Part shown: one piece after another, positions 31,895-41,068 of the stretch | Numbering within the stretch: position 1 is the first letter of the stretch | Layout: each line of letters begins with the position of its first letter | Source: Yersinia similis | Lineage (GTDB): Bacteria > Pseudomonadota > Gammaproteobacteria > Enterobacterales > Enterobacteriaceae | DNA length: 64,000 bases | Reading direction: 5' to 3' | Assembly (NCBI RefSeq): GCF_001053095.1 | Contig: NZ_CGBP01000009.1 | Location: 81,218 to 145,217 of the forward strand | The notes under the pieces: generated by a model | Databases searched by the model: none | Seen by the model: the letters and a program-made list of their open reading frames with translations, nothing else | What the model was told of the DNA's origin: nothing | Program-made: the position numbers and the translations under genes

Positions 31895-32560
31895 ATGAGT
31901 GAACAAGAAGCTGCAACCGTCCTGCTGATTGATGATCACCCTATGCTTAGACACGGCATTAAACAGTTAATTAGTATGGCACCGGGGTTATCCGTAGCAG
32001 GTGAAGCCAGTAACGGCGCACAAGGTGTCATTCTGGCCGCCGAACTTGATCCTGATCTGATCATGCTGGATTTAAATATGCCTGGGATGAATGGTCTGGA
32101 AACACTGGACCGATTGCGTCAACAACCGCTATCTGGACGGGTTGTGGTCTTTACTGTTTCTGATCATCAAGATGATGTTATCAGCGCATTAAAGCGTGGT
32201 GCGGATGGTTATCTATTGAAAGATATGGATCCAGAAGATTTGTTAGTCGCGCTATATGATGCGGCGGCAGGACAGATGGTTCTCAGCGATGCGCTGATGT
32301 CGATACTGGCGACTAACTTACGAGAGAATCGACCTGATACAGCACGTGATATCAACGCCCTCACGCCACGTGAACGCGATATCCTAAAGCTCATCGCCAA
32401 AGGATTACCGAATAAAATCATTGCCCGTAAGTTAATGATTGCAGAAAACACTGTCAAAGTTCATGTCAAACATCTGCTGAAAAAAATGAAACTCAAATCA
32501 CGGGTTGAAGCTGCGGTATGGATGGTACAAGAGAAGGCACAGATGCCAATAGGCCCCTGA
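31895..32560 (+). CDS. narL: Nitrate/nitrite response regulator NarL
   Basis: 221 residues. REC domain (about 8-125) with DD at 14-15, phosphoacceptor D in [14 protein letters not shown] near 60, Thr/Ser and Lys109-like K in YLLKDM. LuxR-type helix-turn-helix at about 155-210: [20 protein letters not shown] and [19 protein letters not shown]. About 75% identical to E. coli NarL by eye. It activates narK and narGHJI and represses alternative respiratory genes. The sensor gene narX, its usual partner, is not next to it. Confidence 0.93.
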   Translation: MSEQEAATVLLIDDHPMLRHGIKQLISMAPGLSVAGEASNGAQGVILAAELDPDLIMLDLNMPGMNGLETLDRLRQQPLSGRVVVFTVSDHQDDVISALKRGADGYLLKDMDPEDLLVALYDAAAGQMVLSDALMSILATNLRENRPDTARDINALTPRERDILKLIAKGLPNKIIARKLMIAENTVKVHVKHLLKKMKLKSRVEAAVWMVQEKAQMPIGP

Positions 32561-32987
32561 GCAGCGTGATTGGCTCAGAGATTCATCAGATACACCTTAT
32601 TCACCAAGTGCGTCGCCCTGAAGGAGGCTGACAACTGAACGTAATTTACAACACCGCTAAAAATATCGCACAAATTTCCACAGGTATTTAATTGGTGTAA
32701 CAAGCTGTTTAACAACATTAAAGATGATCTTTAATGTAGAAAATCAGATGAAAAAACCATTCACACCACCTATGTTAGTCAAGAATGGGGTTGCCATAAG
32801 GAATGTATTGTGGTTAAATAGCTTCATCGGTTTGGAACACAGACCTTATGAAAGCAGTTTTAGTAAAGCAGTTCTCAGTTCAAGCGTTATCATAGATATC
32901 CCTTCTCCGTGAGTCTCCTCCTAAGTGCCCAAGTAAGAAATCCTCTGAAAGACAGACCACGTTCGCTACACTATTGTGGCAAAAATA
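32561..32987. other. Intergenic region narL to first csp gene, long csp leader
   Basis: No supported gene. TTTAGTAAAGCAGTTC at about 32857-32872 and the downstream CTTCTCCGTGA recur in the same order ahead of the second csp copy at about 33333-33390, showing that the duplication includes the leader. A long 5' untranslated region is typical of cold-induced csp mRNAs; I do not see a clear cold-box. Confidence 0.55.
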
Positions 32988-33005
32988 ATTGAAGGAAGTA
33001 TCTCT

Positions 33006-33218
33006 ATGTCTAATAAAATGACTGGTTTAGTAAAATGGTTTGACGCTGGTAAAGGTTTTGGTTTCATCTCTCCGGCTGATGGCAGCAAAGATGTGTTCGT
33101 TCACTTCTCTGCTATCCAAAGCAATGATTTCAAAACTCTGGATGAAGGCCAAAATGTAGAGTTCTCTATCGAGAACGGCGCTAAAGGCCCCTCAGCAGTA
33201 AATGTAATCGCCCTGTAA
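33006..33218 (+). CDS. CspA-family cold-shock protein, copy 1
   Basis: 70 residues, an OB-fold cold-shock domain with RNP1 KGFGFI (residues 16-21) and RNP2 VFVHF (30-34). It binds single-stranded RNA and DNA and acts as an RNA chaperone. AAGGAAG precedes the ATG. The upstream frame opening at 32976 is unsupported. The gene is almost identical to copy 2; protein copies differ only at residue 66 (Val here, Ala in copy 2). Tandem csp genes of this kind are known in Yersinia. Confidence 0.95.
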   Translation: MSNKMTGLVKWFDAGKGFGFISPADGSKDVFVHFSAIQSNDFKTLDEGQNVEFSIENGAKGPSAVNVIAL

Positions 33219-33478
33219 TTCAGTGTGATTCTGGGAGTTGGCAACCGACAGCGATGACGGGTTACCCCGAGCAGTGTTGCCAGCACCCACGTAAAAAAGT
33301 TATACCCGGTTGACCGTAACATTTATGTCCGCAGTTTTAGTAAAGCAGTTCCCCGTATTAGCGTTATCAGACAGATACCTCTTCTCCGTGAAATTCCTTC
33401 TAAGTGCCCCATAAGTTCTACCCAAGCCCATCTGGTCGCCTGTGGCGGCAATTAAAAATTATTGAAGGAAGTATCTCT

Positions 33479-33691
33479 ATGTCTAATAAAATGACTGGTT
33501 TAGTAAAATGGTTTGACGCTGGTAAAGGTTTTGGTTTCATCTCTCCGGCTGATGGCAGCAAAGATGTGTTCGTTCACTTCTCTGCTATCCAAAGCAATGA
33601 TTTCAAAACTCTGGATGAAGGCCAAAATGTAGAGTTCTCTATCGAGAACGGCGCTAAAGGCCCCTCAGCAGCCAATGTTATTGCTCTATAA
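33479..33691 (+). CDS. CspA-family cold-shock protein, copy 2
   Basis: 70 residues, same domain as copy 1. From the sequence ATTGAAGGAAG before the ribosome-binding site to codon 64 the DNA is identical to copy 1; differences begin abruptly in the last seven codons (CAGCCAATGTTATTGCT here). An intrinsic terminator 80 bases downstream would end both a monocistronic and a bicistronic transcript. Confidence 0.95.
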   Translation: MSNKMTGLVKWFDAGKGFGFISPADGSKDVFVHFSAIQSNDFKTLDEGQNVEFSIENGAKGPSAANVIAL

Positions 33692-33771
33692 GAGTCAATA
33701 ATATCTCGGTGTGACTTTCAATCGCGATGAAGGTGATAGCCCAAAGCAATAAACTCATACCGAATAAAAAG

Positions 33772-33797
33772 AACCTGCCTCCGTGCAGGTTTTTTTG
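33772..33797 (+). terminator. Rho-independent terminator of the csp pair
   Basis: AACCTGC (33772-33778) pairs with GCAGGTT (33785-33791) around CTCCGT, followed by a T-run. Confidence 0.9.
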
Positions 33798-34026
33798 TGC
33801 CTATGACACCGGTACTGACATAAAAAACACCGCACTACCACGAGATCCTGAGTAACCGGCAAACATCATCATGGGTCAGAAGAATCATGTTACCGGACAA
33901 GAAATCGTTATATGGCTCAACTATCTCACCATCCTTGCGGGCTCACCCTTCATTCATCTGGAACAATGTGAAACCGTTGTTTAGTATGTCTGTATTCTGT
34001 CTACGTTATCAGCAAATCCTATATTT
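33798..34026. other. Intergenic region csp to coiled-coil gene
   Basis: No supported gene. Near 33815-33836, ACTGACATAAAAAACACCGC repeats a sequence found ahead of the yghU terminator hairpin (37783-37803), here without the pairing arm. The ribosome-binding site of the next gene is weak. Confidence 0.4.
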
Positions 34027-35202
34027 ATGAAAAAACTCATTAAACGACTGGAGATCATTAAAAGCGGTATTGAGCTTGAAGATGACGACATTATTCGCCA
34101 CCAACTCCCTTATCTTAAAGATGAGACTCAGGACCCCGTGCTGGTTTTTATCGTCATGGCGCTTGAACAGAGAAAATTCACCCAAGCTTTGGATGCGATC
34201 TCAACCTGGCTGGGAAGCAAGCAAGGGGTCACACAATGGCAGGATATTGAACTGGCCGCTTGCAAGCTTGAACTGAAAGCTATGGAGGAACAGTTAAGCG
34301 AATTAATTGATAAACGTAATGAACGTATTCAGCTACTGGATGACTTTAACGATCTCTATCTGGTGCGCCTTGGCCCGTTGATGAAGCAAATCCTTAACCT
34401 GCGCAGGCAGTTGGCAGAAAGCACTTTACGTAAAGCCGAGGCAGAAGCCCGACGCAGAGAACGCGATTATCGCAACTGCCAACAATATATTTCTCAAGCG
34501 ATAGAGGAACTTACCTCGTTAAAACAACGCTGGTTGGCTCTCCCTTCTATCTCCAATGACACAATTGAGATACGAAACCGAATTCAGCAACAGACAGAAT
34601 TGATTACCGCATTACTGGCTGAAATTAAAGAATTGGAAAACAGCTTTTGCACACGGAATACCGAGTCAACCCGCAACGCCCGTGAAGAAGCAAAAGAGAA
34701 ATACGAACGTTATCAAGAACAGCAGACAGAGGCAGAACAACGACTTGATAATGATAGGAAACTCTCTTCTGAGCAACGCCAGGATCTCAAACGGTTGTGG
34801 CGGCAAGCCAGCCGGCTTTGCCATCCAGATCTCGTGGCTGATGCGTTTAAAGAAAAGGCCCATCAATTGATGGTTCAACTCAATCAAGCCCGCCAACGAG
34901 GTGACTTCCCCGCTATTCACGCGTTGCTGGAAAGTTTAAAGAAAGGGCTTGAGCCACTAATGGCCAGCGATATTATCGATGATCTTGAACGGTTACGCAG
35001 AAAAATCAGTGACGTTAGAAAACAAATTGACGCGATATTACACGAGATCGACGTGCTGAAAGGAGAAGAGTCATGGCGGCTTGCGACCTCTTTGCCTGAC
35101 AAAGATAAATGGTTCAAAGAACAAGAAAATGTCTTATCCAAGACACTTAACATTCTTGAGCGGCAAGTTGAGGAAGCATCAAGAGTGCTCTATGAAGCAT
35201 AA
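34027..35202 (+). CDS. Coiled-coil protein with a J-domain-like HPD segment, unknown function
   Basis: 391 residues, no signal peptide or membrane helix, so cytoplasmic. Long, charged heptad-rich helices fill about 78-165, 180-250 and 315-390. Between them, LKRLWRQASRLCHPDLV carries HPD at 266-268 and is followed by EKAHQLMVQLNQARQRGDF, which matches helices II-III of a J-domain. Family knowledge: HPD stimulates the ATPase of Hsp70 (DnaK). A role as a DnaK co-chaperone or scaffold is inference; the canonical J-domain helix I is not obvious. It stands alone after the csp pair, and I do not recognise a named gene. Confidence 0.75.
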   Translation: MKKLIKRLEIIKSGIELEDDDIIRHQLPYLKDETQDPVLVFIVMALEQRKFTQALDAISTWLGSKQGVTQWQDIELAACKLELKAMEEQLSELIDKRNERIQLLDDFNDLYLVRLGPLMKQILNLRRQLAESTLRKAEAEARRRERDYRNCQQYISQAIEELTSLKQRWLALPSISNDTIEIRNRIQQQTELITALLAEIKELENSFCTRNTESTRNAREEAKEKYERYQEQQTEAEQRLDNDRKLSSEQRQDLKRLWRQASRLCHPDLVADAFKEKAHQLMVQLNQARQRGDFPAIHALLESLKKGLEPLMASDIIDDLERLRRKISDVRKQIDAILHEIDVLKGEESWRLATSLPDKDKWFKEQENVLSKTLNILERQVEEASRVLYEA

Positions 35203-35246
35203 TTCTATGAAGCATAATATTGTCTTAAAGCGTAAAAAACCCGCGC

Positions 35247-35277
35247 ATGGACTGCCCCATAAAGTTGGACAGTCCAT
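35247..35277. other. Hairpin resembling an IS3-family end, or terminator of the coiled-coil gene
   Basis: ATGGACTG (35247-35254) pairs with CAGTCCAT (35270-35277). The sequence TGGACTGCCCCATAAAGTTG resembles termini of some IS3-family elements. No transposase gene is nearby and no T-run follows, so neither reading is firm. Confidence 0.3.
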
Positions 35278-35307
35278 ACCCAGGCTTATCAGGTAAGATT
35301 GAGCCAG

Positions 35308-36654
35308 CTACTGACTCAATAGCGCTTTCACATCCAGTAAGATAAATTCATTATCGTCCGCCTCATTAGGCTGGCGGCTGGAGGAGAATGGGAAATTATT
35401 ATCGTTACCAACAATGATATGGTTAGCATCCACTACATCAACATTCTCAATGGTGAAGAACGGGAATGTCAGTACGCCGCTGTTTAAAGGTTTACGTGCC
35501 AAGCTCTGCGGGTCTTTAATATTTAGCAAATCAATATATGACACTTTTTCTACTGGTTTGCCGACATTGTCATCAGAGAAAGCAATTTTATAGACACGTT
35601 TAAACTTAGCTATCTGGCTAAAGCATTTATCCGTTGGCTCCCCTACCGCACAGGCTTTATCTGCCGTGCCCTCGCCGTTATCGCGTTCAATGACTAATCC
35701 ATGGTTTGCATCGATCAGATTAAAATCGCCGATAGCATTCTGGTTATCTTCCAGCACATATTGCCAACTGCGCCCTGTCCATGCCTGATTTTTAACATCA
35801 AACTCCAACACTCTCAGGTAGCGTTTGCCATCGATATTCTCAAATTTTTCACCATCCCACAGCGCCCCCTCTAACATTGGGTACAACTTGCTGCCATCGG
35901 GCGAAACCGCCATCCCTTCAAATCCTTTTGAGCGCGCCACCTGAAAATTCTGTTCACCATCAGGAGCACCCGGCAGTGTAAGCGTCGGATTATCGGGTGA
36001 TTTCACGACTTTACCATCAACCTGAGTCTCAAATACTGCCAGCACTTTTCCGTTCAAATCGGCTTTAATCAGATAAGGCCCGAACTCATCACCAATCCAA
36101 AGAGCATCATTGGCAAACTGGAAGCTTTCGGGATCAAAATCACTGCCGGTCAGATAACGTTTTTCGGTACTTTCATTAATGATATGAAACGGCACTTTTT
36201 TATCGGGGTCGTGCAGAAACACGGTTTGCAGTGGGGTTACATTGCCATTTTTGAAATCAATATTATAGTGATTGAGATAAAGCATGGCATCAGGTGAGTT
36301 AGCTTTGCTGCCAAAACCATTATCAGTTAGCACCCAATAAGTACCATCTGGCATATGCTTTATTCCCGAGTGCCCTTGTAGCGGTTGGCCGTTAATCGGT
36401 AATCCAATGCCCGTCAGTCGGTCGGCGGATTTAGCTGCCACAGAACCCAATGTGCTAACGCGTTGACCGCTAGTATATTTTCCGCTTTGTTGTAAATCAG
36501 TTGGAGCATCAGAAGGTGTTGCAACAGTCGATTTCACCGGCAGGACCGCATGTCCGGCAAGAACTGCGGGTACCTCAACGGCTTGTGCCCACGACGAAGT
36601 ACTGAATGCGATGCTACTGGCCAGCAGCAGCAACCGGAATTTGCTCATGTGCAT
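35308..36654 (-). CDS. Secreted phytase-like esterase
   Basis: 448 residues. Sec signal peptide (about 1-26, ending SSWAQA). The rest is a beta-propeller of the 'esterase-like activity of phytase' family: LTGIGLPINGQPLQGHSG, YWVLTDNGFGSK, DFDPESF, LWIGDEFGPYLIK and KGFEGMAVSPDG are its typical propeller motifs. Family members are alkaline phosphatase- or phytase-like exported proteins; the substrate is not established. AGGGA precedes the first of two close ATGs. Single gene, divergent from yghU. Confidence 0.82.
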   Translation of the reverse strand: MHMSKFRLLLLASSIAFSTSSWAQAVEVPAVLAGHAVLPVKSTVATPSDAPTDLQQSGKYTSGQRVSTLGSVAAKSADRLTGIGLPINGQPLQGHSGIKHMPDGTYWVLTDNGFGSKANSPDAMLYLNHYNIDFKNGNVTPLQTVFLHDPDKKVPFHIINESTEKRYLTGSDFDPESFQFANDALWIGDEFGPYLIKADLNGKVLAVFETQVDGKVVKSPDNPTLTLPGAPDGEQNFQVARSKGFEGMAVSPDGSKLYPMLEGALWDGEKFENIDGKRYLRVLEFDVKNQAWTGRSWQYVLEDNQNAIGDFNLIDANHGLVIERDNGEGTADKACAVGEPTDKCFSQIAKFKRVYKIAFSDDNVGKPVEKVSYIDLLNIKDPQSLARKPLNSGVLTFPFFTIENVDVVDANHIIVGNDNNFPFSSSRQPNEADDNEFILLDVKALLSQ

Positions 36655-36786
36655 GTTAAGTTCCCTAATTATTTCTATTGCCCAAAGGTAAAAAGAAACT
36701 TCACTATAGGGAACCGGAGTGACAGAAATATTATCCCTGTTATTCTTTATGATTAATGCATAACCACTATGAATATTATTTAACGC

Positions 36787-36882
36787 ATATAGCCCAAATA
36801 ATTCAAGTTGCAGGAAGGCGGCACGCGAGAGACAAATCGTCAGGAACCGATTTGAACGCAGCTTGAAGTATGACGAGTATAT
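36787..36882 (+). repeat. Short ERIC-derived element upstream of yghU
   Basis: ATAGCCCAAATAATTCAAG at one end and GCTTGAAGTATGACGAGTAT at the other are the ERIC-like termini; they form an imperfect inverted repeat. The inside (GGCACGCGAGAGACAAATCG and CAGGAACCGATTTGAACG) differs from the other copies and has its own small palindrome (CAAATCG/CGATTTG). It ends about 20 bases before the yghU start. Confidence 0.7.
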
Positions 36883-36904
36883 TCATTCTCAAATAAGGTA
36901 ATCC

Positions 36905-37759
36905 ATGATGAAAGATAACGAATACCAACCGCCGAAAATCTGGACGGAAAACAATGCCAGCGGCGGTGTGTGGTCTAAAATCAATCGTCCAACAGCGGGT
37001 GCCCGATATGAAGCTGACCTGCCCGTAGGTAAACACCCGTTGCAGCTCTATTCCATGGGTACACCGAATGGCCAAAAGGTGACTATTCTGCTGGAAGAGT
37101 TGCTGGCGTTGGGGGAGAAAGGCGCAGAATATGATGCCCATTTGATTCGTATCAGTGAAGGCGATCAGTTCTCAAGTGGCTTTGTTAGCATCAATCCCAA
37201 TTCAAAGATTCCGGCCCTGATGGACTATTCATCTACCCCACCAGTAAGGGTTTTTGAGTCTGGTGCCATTCTGCTTTATTTGGCAGATAAATTCGGTCAT
37301 TTCTTACCAAAATCTCATGCAGCAAGAACTGAAGCGCTCAATTGGCTGTTCTGGCTACAAGGTGCAGCCCCTTATTTAGGTGGCGGTTTTGGGCATTTTT
37401 ATCACTATGCACCAGTGAAGATTGAATACGCTATCGACCGTTTCACCATGGAAGCCAAGCGCCAGCTCGATTTACTCAACACTCAGCTCAAAACACATGA
37501 GTATATCGCGGGTGATGAGTACTCTATTGCGGATATCGCTATCTGGCCGTGGTACGGCAGCTTGGTGCTTGGCTTGCAATATGAAGCGGGTGAATTCCTG
37601 GATGTGAAATCCTATTCTCACCTGATTCGTTGGACAGAGACCATTGCGAAACGCCCTGCGGTGCAACGTGGCCGCATCGTTAACCGTACTTGGGGTGCGC
37701 CAGAAGAGCAATTACCTGAGCGCCATGATGCAGCAGATTTTGACCCACTCATAAAGTAA
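36905..37759 (+). CDS. yghU: Glutathione transferase/disulfide reductase YghU
   Basis: 284 residues. N-terminal thioredoxin-like domain with TPNGQKVTILLEELLALG (about 52-69), where TPN replaces the usual active-site residues as in the Nu class, and NPNSKIPAL with FESGAILLYLA for glutathione binding. C-terminal helical domain ends with the YghU tail. E. coli YghU (288) binds two glutathiones and reduces disulfides. Strong similarity along the entire length. A terminator follows. Confidence 0.93.
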   Translation: MMKDNEYQPPKIWTENNASGGVWSKINRPTAGARYEADLPVGKHPLQLYSMGTPNGQKVTILLEELLALGEKGAEYDAHLIRISEGDQFSSGFVSINPNSKIPALMDYSSTPPVRVFESGAILLYLADKFGHFLPKSHAARTEALNWLFWLQGAAPYLGGGFGHFYHYAPVKIEYAIDRFTMEAKRQLDLLNTQLKTHEYIAGDEYSIADIAIWPWYGSLVLGLQYEAGEFLDVKSYSHLIRWTETIAKRPAVQRGRIVNRTWGAPEEQLPERHDAADFDPLIK

Positions 37760-37794
37760 GTTTACTTACCTAATTAAGAGTACTGACATAAAAA

Positions 37795-37832
37795 AACACC
37801 GCGCGGCCATACCGTTGCGGTGTTTCTCTTTC
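37795..37832. terminator. Rho-independent terminator, probably bidirectional
   Basis: AAACACCGC (37795-37803) pairs with GCGGTGTTT (37817-37825), with an A-run on the left and T-rich on the right. It separates yghU (plus) from the 3' end of the pentulose operon (minus). Confidence 0.88.
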
Positions 37833-37855
37833 ACGCTTGATATCATGAGTATTGA

Positions 37856-38461
37856 TTATTGCTGCTTACGTAATTCCATCCCTACATTCCCACCGGGATG
37901 AACCGCCAATAAAGTTTCTTTAGTAAAACCGGTACGCGCCATCAGGCAGGCACAGATAGCATCAAACAGCGCCAGTACTAAAACAATCGATGTTGTCGCT
38001 AACATATTCAGCGGATCGATCTCTTGCTTTACATGTGTCTTCAGCACCAACGCGGAGACCTGCGCAATCGCAGACTGTTCATTTTCCGTCACGCTGATAA
38101 TCTTCACCTGCTTACGTTGCAAGGTGGGCAGCAAACGGGTTAACTCATCAGAATTACCGCCACGGGAAATCAAAATAATGATGTCCTGTGCGCCGAGAAA
38201 CCCCAGATCACCGTGTGCCGCATCAGTTGCATTCAGGTAAATCGCCGGTTGCTCAACACAAGCTAGCATATGCGCCACTTTACGGGCCGCAATACCTGAT
38301 GTCCCCACCCCCGTCACCGCAATTTTTCCACGGCATTCAGCCAAGGCATCCAGTACCTGCAACCATACCTGTTGATCGACATTCTCTTTTAATGCCGCCA
38401 GTTCGCGGCTGTAGATCATCCAGGCATCACTGGCCGCCAGCCACTCCCCATTCTGGCTCAT
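37856..38461 (-). CDS. SIS-domain phosphosugar isomerase (KdsD/GutQ-like, no CBS domains)
   Basis: 201 residues, a single SIS domain: GVGTSGIAARKVAHMLAC (about 51-68), HGDLGFL, then SRGGNSDELTRLLP (about 99-112), and a C-terminal AVHPGGNVG-type end that matches the arabinose-5-phosphate isomerase group. Compared with KdsD or GutQ (about 320-330 residues), the two C-terminal CBS domains are absent. Likely reaction: interconversion of a ketopentose phosphate such as ribulose 5-phosphate with an aldose phosphate; this is inference from family and operon. It overlaps the kinase gene by 4 bases. Confidence 0.8.
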   Translation of the reverse strand: MSQNGEWLAASDAWMIYSRELAALKENVDQQVWLQVLDALAECRGKIAVTGVGTSGIAARKVAHMLACVEQPAIYLNATDAAHGDLGFLGAQDIIILISRGGNSDELTRLLPTLQRKQVKIISVTENEQSAIAQVSALVLKTHVKQEIDPLNMLATTSIVLVLALFDAICACLMARTGFTKETLLAVHPGGNVGMELRKQQ

Positions 38462-40095
38462 GCGCCCTCCTTCATCAGTTCCTGATAGCGCATATGGTCG
38501 TGATACATCTGATGGAATACCCGGTACTTACGATCATAATAGGCTTTGATTTTATTGGTTTGTGGGGTCACGGTCTTACCTATGCGGCTCATGGCAGCCA
38601 TTGCTTCCGGCAATGACTCAAACACCCCAGCAGCGACGGTTCCCATCATGGCACTCCCCAACAGCATCGCCTCACTCTCTTCTGGCAATAGCATGGCGCA
38701 GCCCGTCGCATTCGCATGTTCCTGCACAAATATTGGGTTCTTGGTGCCTCCGCCGCTGGCCATCATGGTGTCGATGTTATAACCATTCTGATTCATGGTT
38801 TCGATGATATGCCGTGTGCCCAATGCCAGCGCCTGAATGGTTGCCAAATAACGCAGTGCCATATCTTCTGGCGTGGTAGAGAGTTTCAGGCCAGTGATAA
38901 TGCCCGTCAGATTTGGGTTGGCACGGGGAGAGCGGTTACCGTGGAAATACGGCAACATATGAATATCGTTAGTCAGGAACGCGATATTTTCAGGTTCACC
39001 CGCCATCTGACGCAAAATATAATTCAGCGCCTCATAGATCGTTTCGCCCTTATTTTTAGCCTGTTCCAGCAGTGCGGGATAGCAAGGATGTGATTGAATA
39101 ATATGGTCAATCAAAGCACCCGTTGCCGACTGCCCGCCCTCGTTCAGCCAATATTCCGGTAAAATGGCCGAATAATATGGCCCCCAAATACCACTGATAA
39201 AGTGTGCTGAGCGCGACATCGCCATATGGGCGGTAGAGGTGCCACCAATCAGCGCAATCCGCCGATCAAAGTTAGCATTTTCCCCCGTCACACCACTGGC
39301 ACCGAGAATGCCAATCGTCCCGGCGTGAGCATCAATAATCGACACACTGACCGCCGTACCGGGAATCAACCCCATTTCTGATGCCGCTCGCTGACTTAAA
39401 CCATGCCCCAGCGGTGCCCCCATGGGTTTAACCGTCGCACCTATCTTCGCCGCGTTGTTATCCAGTAAATCGGCCAGCCCCACCAACTTGAAGTAGGACG
39501 GATCCCAGCGGTCTTCATGGCCCAGATAGGTCCATTTGCAGACCGTGGAACAGAGCGAACGGGTTTCATCTTTCGTGGCACGCCAGGTAAGAAAATCTGG
39601 TAGATCAAACAGATGGCCGACATTACTCCACGTGTTCGGCATATGTTGCTTTAACCACAATAGCTTTGGCGTCTGCATTTCTGGCGAAATCACACCACCG
39701 ACAAACTCCAATACCGGGTGTTTGGTGGCATTAATCCGCTCCGCCTGAGTGATCGCCCGGTGGTCCATCCAAACAATCACATTTTGCTCATTGCGCCCTG
39801 AAGGACTAACCGTCAGTGGATCCCCTTGTTTATCCAGCACCACCAGCGAGCAAGTCGCATCAAAACCCAGCCCTTTGACCTGAATCGGGTTAATATCGGC
39901 CTGATTAACCGCATCACGCACCGCATTACACACCGCTTGCCAAATATTATCTGAAGACTGCTCAACAAAATCAGCCTTGGGTTTAAACATGGTGATTTCA
40001 CGGCTGGCCTGCCCGACCATACGGCCCTGCAAATCGAATACTCCGGCTCTTGCGCTGCCGGTCCCTACGTCTACGCCGATAAAGTAACTTGCCAT
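38458..40095 (-). CDS. FGGY-family pentulose kinase, probable D-ribulokinase
   Basis: 545 residues from MASYFIGVDVG, with GAGGG eight bases upstream; the TTG extension upstream is rejected. FGGY motifs: GVDVGTGSARAGVFD (phosphate loop, residues 6-20), D in FDATCSLVVLD, GGTSTAHM near 265, and adenosine motif MASGGGTKNPIF near 440. It matches the ribulokinase-like clade of FGGY kinases that includes Yersinia enzymes of known structure. ATP-dependent phosphorylation of D-ribulose is the likely reaction; other pentuloses are possible. Located between permease and isomerase genes. Confidence 0.85.
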   Translation of the reverse strand: MASYFIGVDVGTGSARAGVFDLQGRMVGQASREITMFKPKADFVEQSSDNIWQAVCNAVRDAVNQADINPIQVKGLGFDATCSLVVLDKQGDPLTVSPSGRNEQNVIVWMDHRAITQAERINATKHPVLEFVGGVISPEMQTPKLLWLKQHMPNTWSNVGHLFDLPDFLTWRATKDETRSLCSTVCKWTYLGHEDRWDPSYFKLVGLADLLDNNAAKIGATVKPMGAPLGHGLSQRAASEMGLIPGTAVSVSIIDAHAGTIGILGASGVTGENANFDRRIALIGGTSTAHMAMSRSAHFISGIWGPYYSAILPEYWLNEGGQSATGALIDHIIQSHPCYPALLEQAKNKGETIYEALNYILRQMAGEPENIAFLTNDIHMLPYFHGNRSPRANPNLTGIITGLKLSTTPEDMALRYLATIQALALGTRHIIETMNQNGYNIDTMMASGGGTKNPIFVQEHANATGCAMLLPEESEAMLLGSAMMGTVAAGVFESLPEAMAAMSRIGKTVTPQTNKIKAYYDRKYRVFHQMYHDHMRYQELMKEGA

Positions 40096-40113
40096 TGTTT
40101 TGTCCCTCAATTC

Positions 40114-41067
40114 TTAAGCTTTACGATTCTGTAATGCGATAAAGAGGATCAGTACCCCACCCCATAACGCCATGGTCAGGTAGCTACTCACCCCCAGCAA
40201 ATTCAGGCCACTTTCCAGTAATTGCAGTACCACCAGCGCCAGGATCAAACCGATAATTCGCCCAAAGCCACCATCCGGATTAATCCCGCCCAGTACCGAG
40301 GCCAGAATGGTGACCAACAGATAGGATTCGCCATAACCGGCTTTGGCAGAGTTGAATTTTGCCATCATCAAAATGGCTGCTCCCCACCCCAGTAAAGCCG
40401 ATAAGATATAGACCGCGATTTGTACCCGATGGGTATTCACGCCGCTAAAGCGGGTTGCCTGCTCATTGGAACCGACCAGATAGATACTGCGCCCCAGCGT
40501 GGTGTGCTCCAGTAATACCCACAGACCCGCGGCGACCAGTAGGAATAAGATCATCGCCACCGGAATACCGGCAATATCGCCGCTGCCAATGTACTGAATG
40601 ACCGGCGGGAAACCGGAAATCACATCACCATTGGAGAGCAAAATATTCAGGCCAGTAATCAGTGTCATGGTGCCCAGCGTTGCCAGAATCGGCGACACGC
40701 CAATGACTGAGATCAATACCCCGTTCAAGGTACCAATCGCCACCGCGACCAGTAACCCAGCCACTAACGCCAACAGCAGAAACGCGGGTTGACCCGGATG
40801 GCTGACAATGATCGCCGCCATCACTAACGAGCACGCATTGGCACCGGCAATAATAGATAAGTTAATACCCCCGGTGAGCATGGTCAGCCCCATGCCCAAC
40901 GCCAACATGCCTAAGATCGGCAACTGCGAAGACATCGACTGGAAATTACCTAAGCTGAAAAAGCGTTGCCCCAGGGTCAGTGAGAAGACCAACATCACCG
41001 CAATCAGAATCAGCAATTGCAGGCGGATAATACGGTCATCAGGGATAATTCGGTTTAACCAGGTCAT
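40114..41067 (-). CDS. Sugar ABC transporter permease (RbsC-like), second subunit
   Basis: 317 residues, eight to ten hydrophobic helices, with the EAA-like loop and the GVNTHRVQIAVYILSALLGW and ASVLGGINPDGGFG stretches of the RbsC/AraH/LsrC-D family. Pairs with the neighbouring permease to form the membrane pore of a CUT2-type importer. One base separates it from the upstream permease gene. Confidence 0.88.
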   Translation of the reverse strand: MTWLNRIIPDDRIIRLQLLILIAVMLVFSLTLGQRFFSLGNFQSMSSQLPILGMLALGMGLTMLTGGINLSIIAGANACSLVMAAIIVSHPGQPAFLLLALVAGLLVAVAIGTLNGVLISVIGVSPILATLGTMTLITGLNILLSNGDVISGFPPVIQYIGSGDIAGIPVAMILFLLVAAGLWVLLEHTTLGRSIYLVGSNEQATRFSGVNTHRVQIAVYILSALLGWGAAILMMAKFNSAKAGYGESYLLVTILASVLGGINPDGGFGRIIGLILALVVLQLLESGLNLLGVSSYLTMALWGGVLILFIALQNRKA

Positions 41068-41068
41068 C

